A DNA stretch of 7,032 nucleotides from Paracoccaceae bacterium (GTDB taxonomy: Bacteria; Pseudomonadota; Alphaproteobacteria; Rhodobacterales; Rhodobacteraceae). Below are positions 5,614-7,032 of the stretch, one piece after another (the stretch's first letter is position 1; each line of letters starts with the position of its first letter). The stretch lies in NCBI GenBank assembly GCA_003565055.1, contig PXDM01000376.1, forward strand, positions 1 through 7,032. Direction: 5' to 3'. Below the pieces are notes generated by a model that saw only the letters and a list, made by a program, of their open reading frames with translations, searched no databases and was not told the origin of the DNA. Made by a program: the position numbers and the translations under genes.

Positions 5614-7032
5614 CCTGCCCCCGCGTGAAACCTGCGCCCGCCATCCAGCGCCCGAGTTCCGTCGTGCTCATTTCGCCACGTGCGAAAGGCGGCGAAAGGC
5701 GACCCTCATAGATCACATGGATCACATCCGAGAGCGCGGTGATCTCGTCGAGATCCTCGGAGATGAGCAGGATCGCAGCGCCCCGGTCGCGCGCAGCCAG
5801 AAGCTGCGTCTGCACGAAGGTGATCGCGCCGATATCGAGCCCGCGCACGGGCTGGTTGGCGAGGATGATCTGCGGTGCGATTTCCATCACCCTGCCCAGG
5901 ATCAGCTTTTGCATATTCCCGCCCGAGAGCAGGCGGATGCGCGTCTCGGGGCCGGGGCAGCGCACGTCATAGGCTTTGATCACCGATTGCGCGAAATCCC
6001 GCGCCGCGCGCCAGTCGAGCCAGCCGCGTTTCGCGAAAGGCGCGTCGCGGTAGCGCTCTAGAATTGCGTTCTCGGTCAGGGTGAAATCGGCGATGGTCCC
6101 GGTCTTGTGGCGGTCTTCGGGGATGCGGGCGATGCGGGCGGCAAGCGCGTCTGTCACCGACCAGTGCGCAGGCTCGCCGCCGCTGATCTGCATCACGCCC
6201 GCGCTTGGACGTTCCAGCCCGGCGATCAGATCCGCGAGTGCGGCCTGTCCGTTGCCGGAGACCCCCGCAAGCCCGGTGATCGTGCCCGCGTTCAGTGCCA
6301 GATCAACGCCGTGCAGGCCCTTTGCCCTGCCGCGATCGGGGGTCGAGACATTCGTGAGTTGCAGGAGCGCCGGACCGGGGGTCGCGGCGCGCGGCTCGGG
6401 CGCGGTGATAGCGCTGCCGACCATCATCTCGGCCAGCGCGTGACGGTCGGTCTGGGCCGTCGCAACGGCCCCCACGACGCGGCCATGGCGCAGCACGACG
6501 ACGCGGTGCGCAATCGCCATGACCTCGTGCAGTTTGTGGCTGATGAAAATCACGCCCAGCCCTTGCGCGATCATCTTGCGCAGGGCGGCAAAAAGCGCGT
6601 CGGCCTGTTGCGGGGTCAGCACGGCGGTCGGCTCATCAAGGATCAGAATCCGCGCATCGCGGTAGAGCGCCTTGAGGATTTCGACCCGCTGGCGTTCGCC
6701 CACGCTGAGCGTGCCCACCCGCGCATCCGGGTCCACGGCCAGCCCGAAATCCTGCGCGAGGGCCGCGAGCTTGTGCCGCGCTGCCCCCAGATCGAGCCGC
6801 GCGCGCCAGAGCGGCGCAGTCCCGAGCACGACATTTTCCAGCACGCTGAGATTGTCGGCCAAGGTGAAATGCTGATGCACCATGCCCACACCTGCCGCGA
6901 GGGCCGCGCGCGGGTTGCCTTGCGGGAGGGGGGTGCCAAAGACGTCGACCGTTCCTTCATCGGCGGTGTAATGGCCGAACAGGATGTTCATCAGCGTGGT
7001 CTTGCCCGCGCCGTTTTCGCCCAAAAGCGCCA
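5603..7032 (-). CDS. Two-domain ABC importer ATPase, nucleoside type (5' end outside the window)
   Basis: At least 475 residues are visible. The frame continues to the window edge, so the TTG at 7024, in the middle of the Walker A region, is not the true start. By family length about 35-40 residues are missing. Numbering from that TTG, the first ATPase domain has Walker A GENGAGKT (2-9), Q-loop VHQHF, signature LSVGERQ (106-112), Walker B ILILDEP (126-132) and H-loop ISHK. The second domain is degenerate: GVSGNGQ (254-260) lacks the Walker A Lys, the signature LSGGNMQ (366-372) is intact, Walker B reads ANQP with Gln instead of Glu, and ISED replaces the H-loop His. This asymmetry is typical of the sugar/nucleoside importer family (RbsA, MglA, NupO). 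The protein should power uptake through the two following permeases, overlapping the first by 11 nt. Confidence 0.93.
   Translation of the reverse strand, partial: ALLGENGAGKTTLMNILFGHYTADEGTVDVFGTPLPQGNPRAALAAGVGMVHQHFTLADNLSVLENVVLGTAPLWRARLDLGAARHKLAALAQDFGLAVDPDARVGTLSVGERQRVEILKALYRDARILILDEPTAVLTPQQADALFAALRKMIAQGLGVIFISHKLHEVMAIAHRVVVLRHGRVVGAVATAQTDRHALAEMMVGSAITAPEPRAATPGPALLQLTNVSTPDRGRAKGLHGVDLALNAGTITGLAGVSGNGQAALADLIAGLERPSAGVMQISGGEPAHWSVTDALAARIARIPEDRHKTGTIADFTLTENAILERYRDAPFAKRGWLDWRAARDFAQSVIKAYDVRCPGPETRIRLLSGGNMQKLILGRVMEIAPQIILANQPVRGLDIGAITFVQTQLLAARDRGAAILLISEDLDEITALSDVIHVIYEGRLSPPFARGEMSTTELGRWMAGAGFTRGQDAA

Noticed and set aside
7022..7024. TTG at 7024 as the start of the ABC ATPase
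   Set aside because: It encodes the Leu just before the Walker A GENGAGKT motif. The open frame continues to the window edge, and the family has about 35-40 residues before this motif.
5603..7032. Loss of Walker A Lys, Walker B Glu and H-loop His in the second ATPase domain as a damaging mutation
   Set aside because: A degenerate second nucleotide site is common in this importer family, and the first domain keeps all catalytic residues.

Overview
This is GC-rich DNA that looks alphaproteobacterial, most likely Rhodobacterales. The clues are codon use strongly biased to G or C at third positions, the style of the PAS-rich kinase, and the close family resemblance of the transporter and deaminase. 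That placement is an inference, because there is no rRNA or other marker gene. All five real genes lie on the minus strand, so the genetic order runs from high to low coordinates. The window starts inside one gene and ends inside another. I see no tRNA, rRNA, CRISPR array or mobile element.

Positions 7032 to 2338 form a compact four-gene operon. In order of transcription it encodes a two-domain ABC ATPase of the nucleoside-importer type (5' end outside the window), two BPD_transp_2-type permeases, and a cytosine deaminase-like amidohydrolase. The junctions overlap by 11 nt, are separated by 1 nt, and overlap by 1 nt (TGATG), which suggests translational coupling. The importer would bring in nucleosides or nucleobases and the deaminase would convert an aminopyrimidine base to its oxo form for salvage or nitrogen release. 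The substrate-binding lipoprotein (BMP family) usual for such importers is not in the window and may lie upstream.

The key detail is in the deaminase. It aligns with E. coli CodA at a constant offset of 5 residues across all catalytic positions, but the residue equivalent to CodA Asp314 is Cys309. Loss of that Asp is the published hallmark of CodA homologues that accept 5-methylcytosine. This gene is therefore a good candidate 5-methylcytosine deaminase, coupled to its own importer.

A 152-nt gap (2186 to 2337) follows, holding a near-palindrome but no clear terminator or promoter. Positions 2185 to 1 encode the first 728 residues of a soluble multi-PAS histidine kinase with one canonical PAS domain, three tandem PAS_7-like units with an exact 135-residue (405-bp) period, and HisKA and HATPase_c domains. 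Its 3' end is outside the window. Whether it has any link to the pyrimidine operon cannot be told from this sequence.
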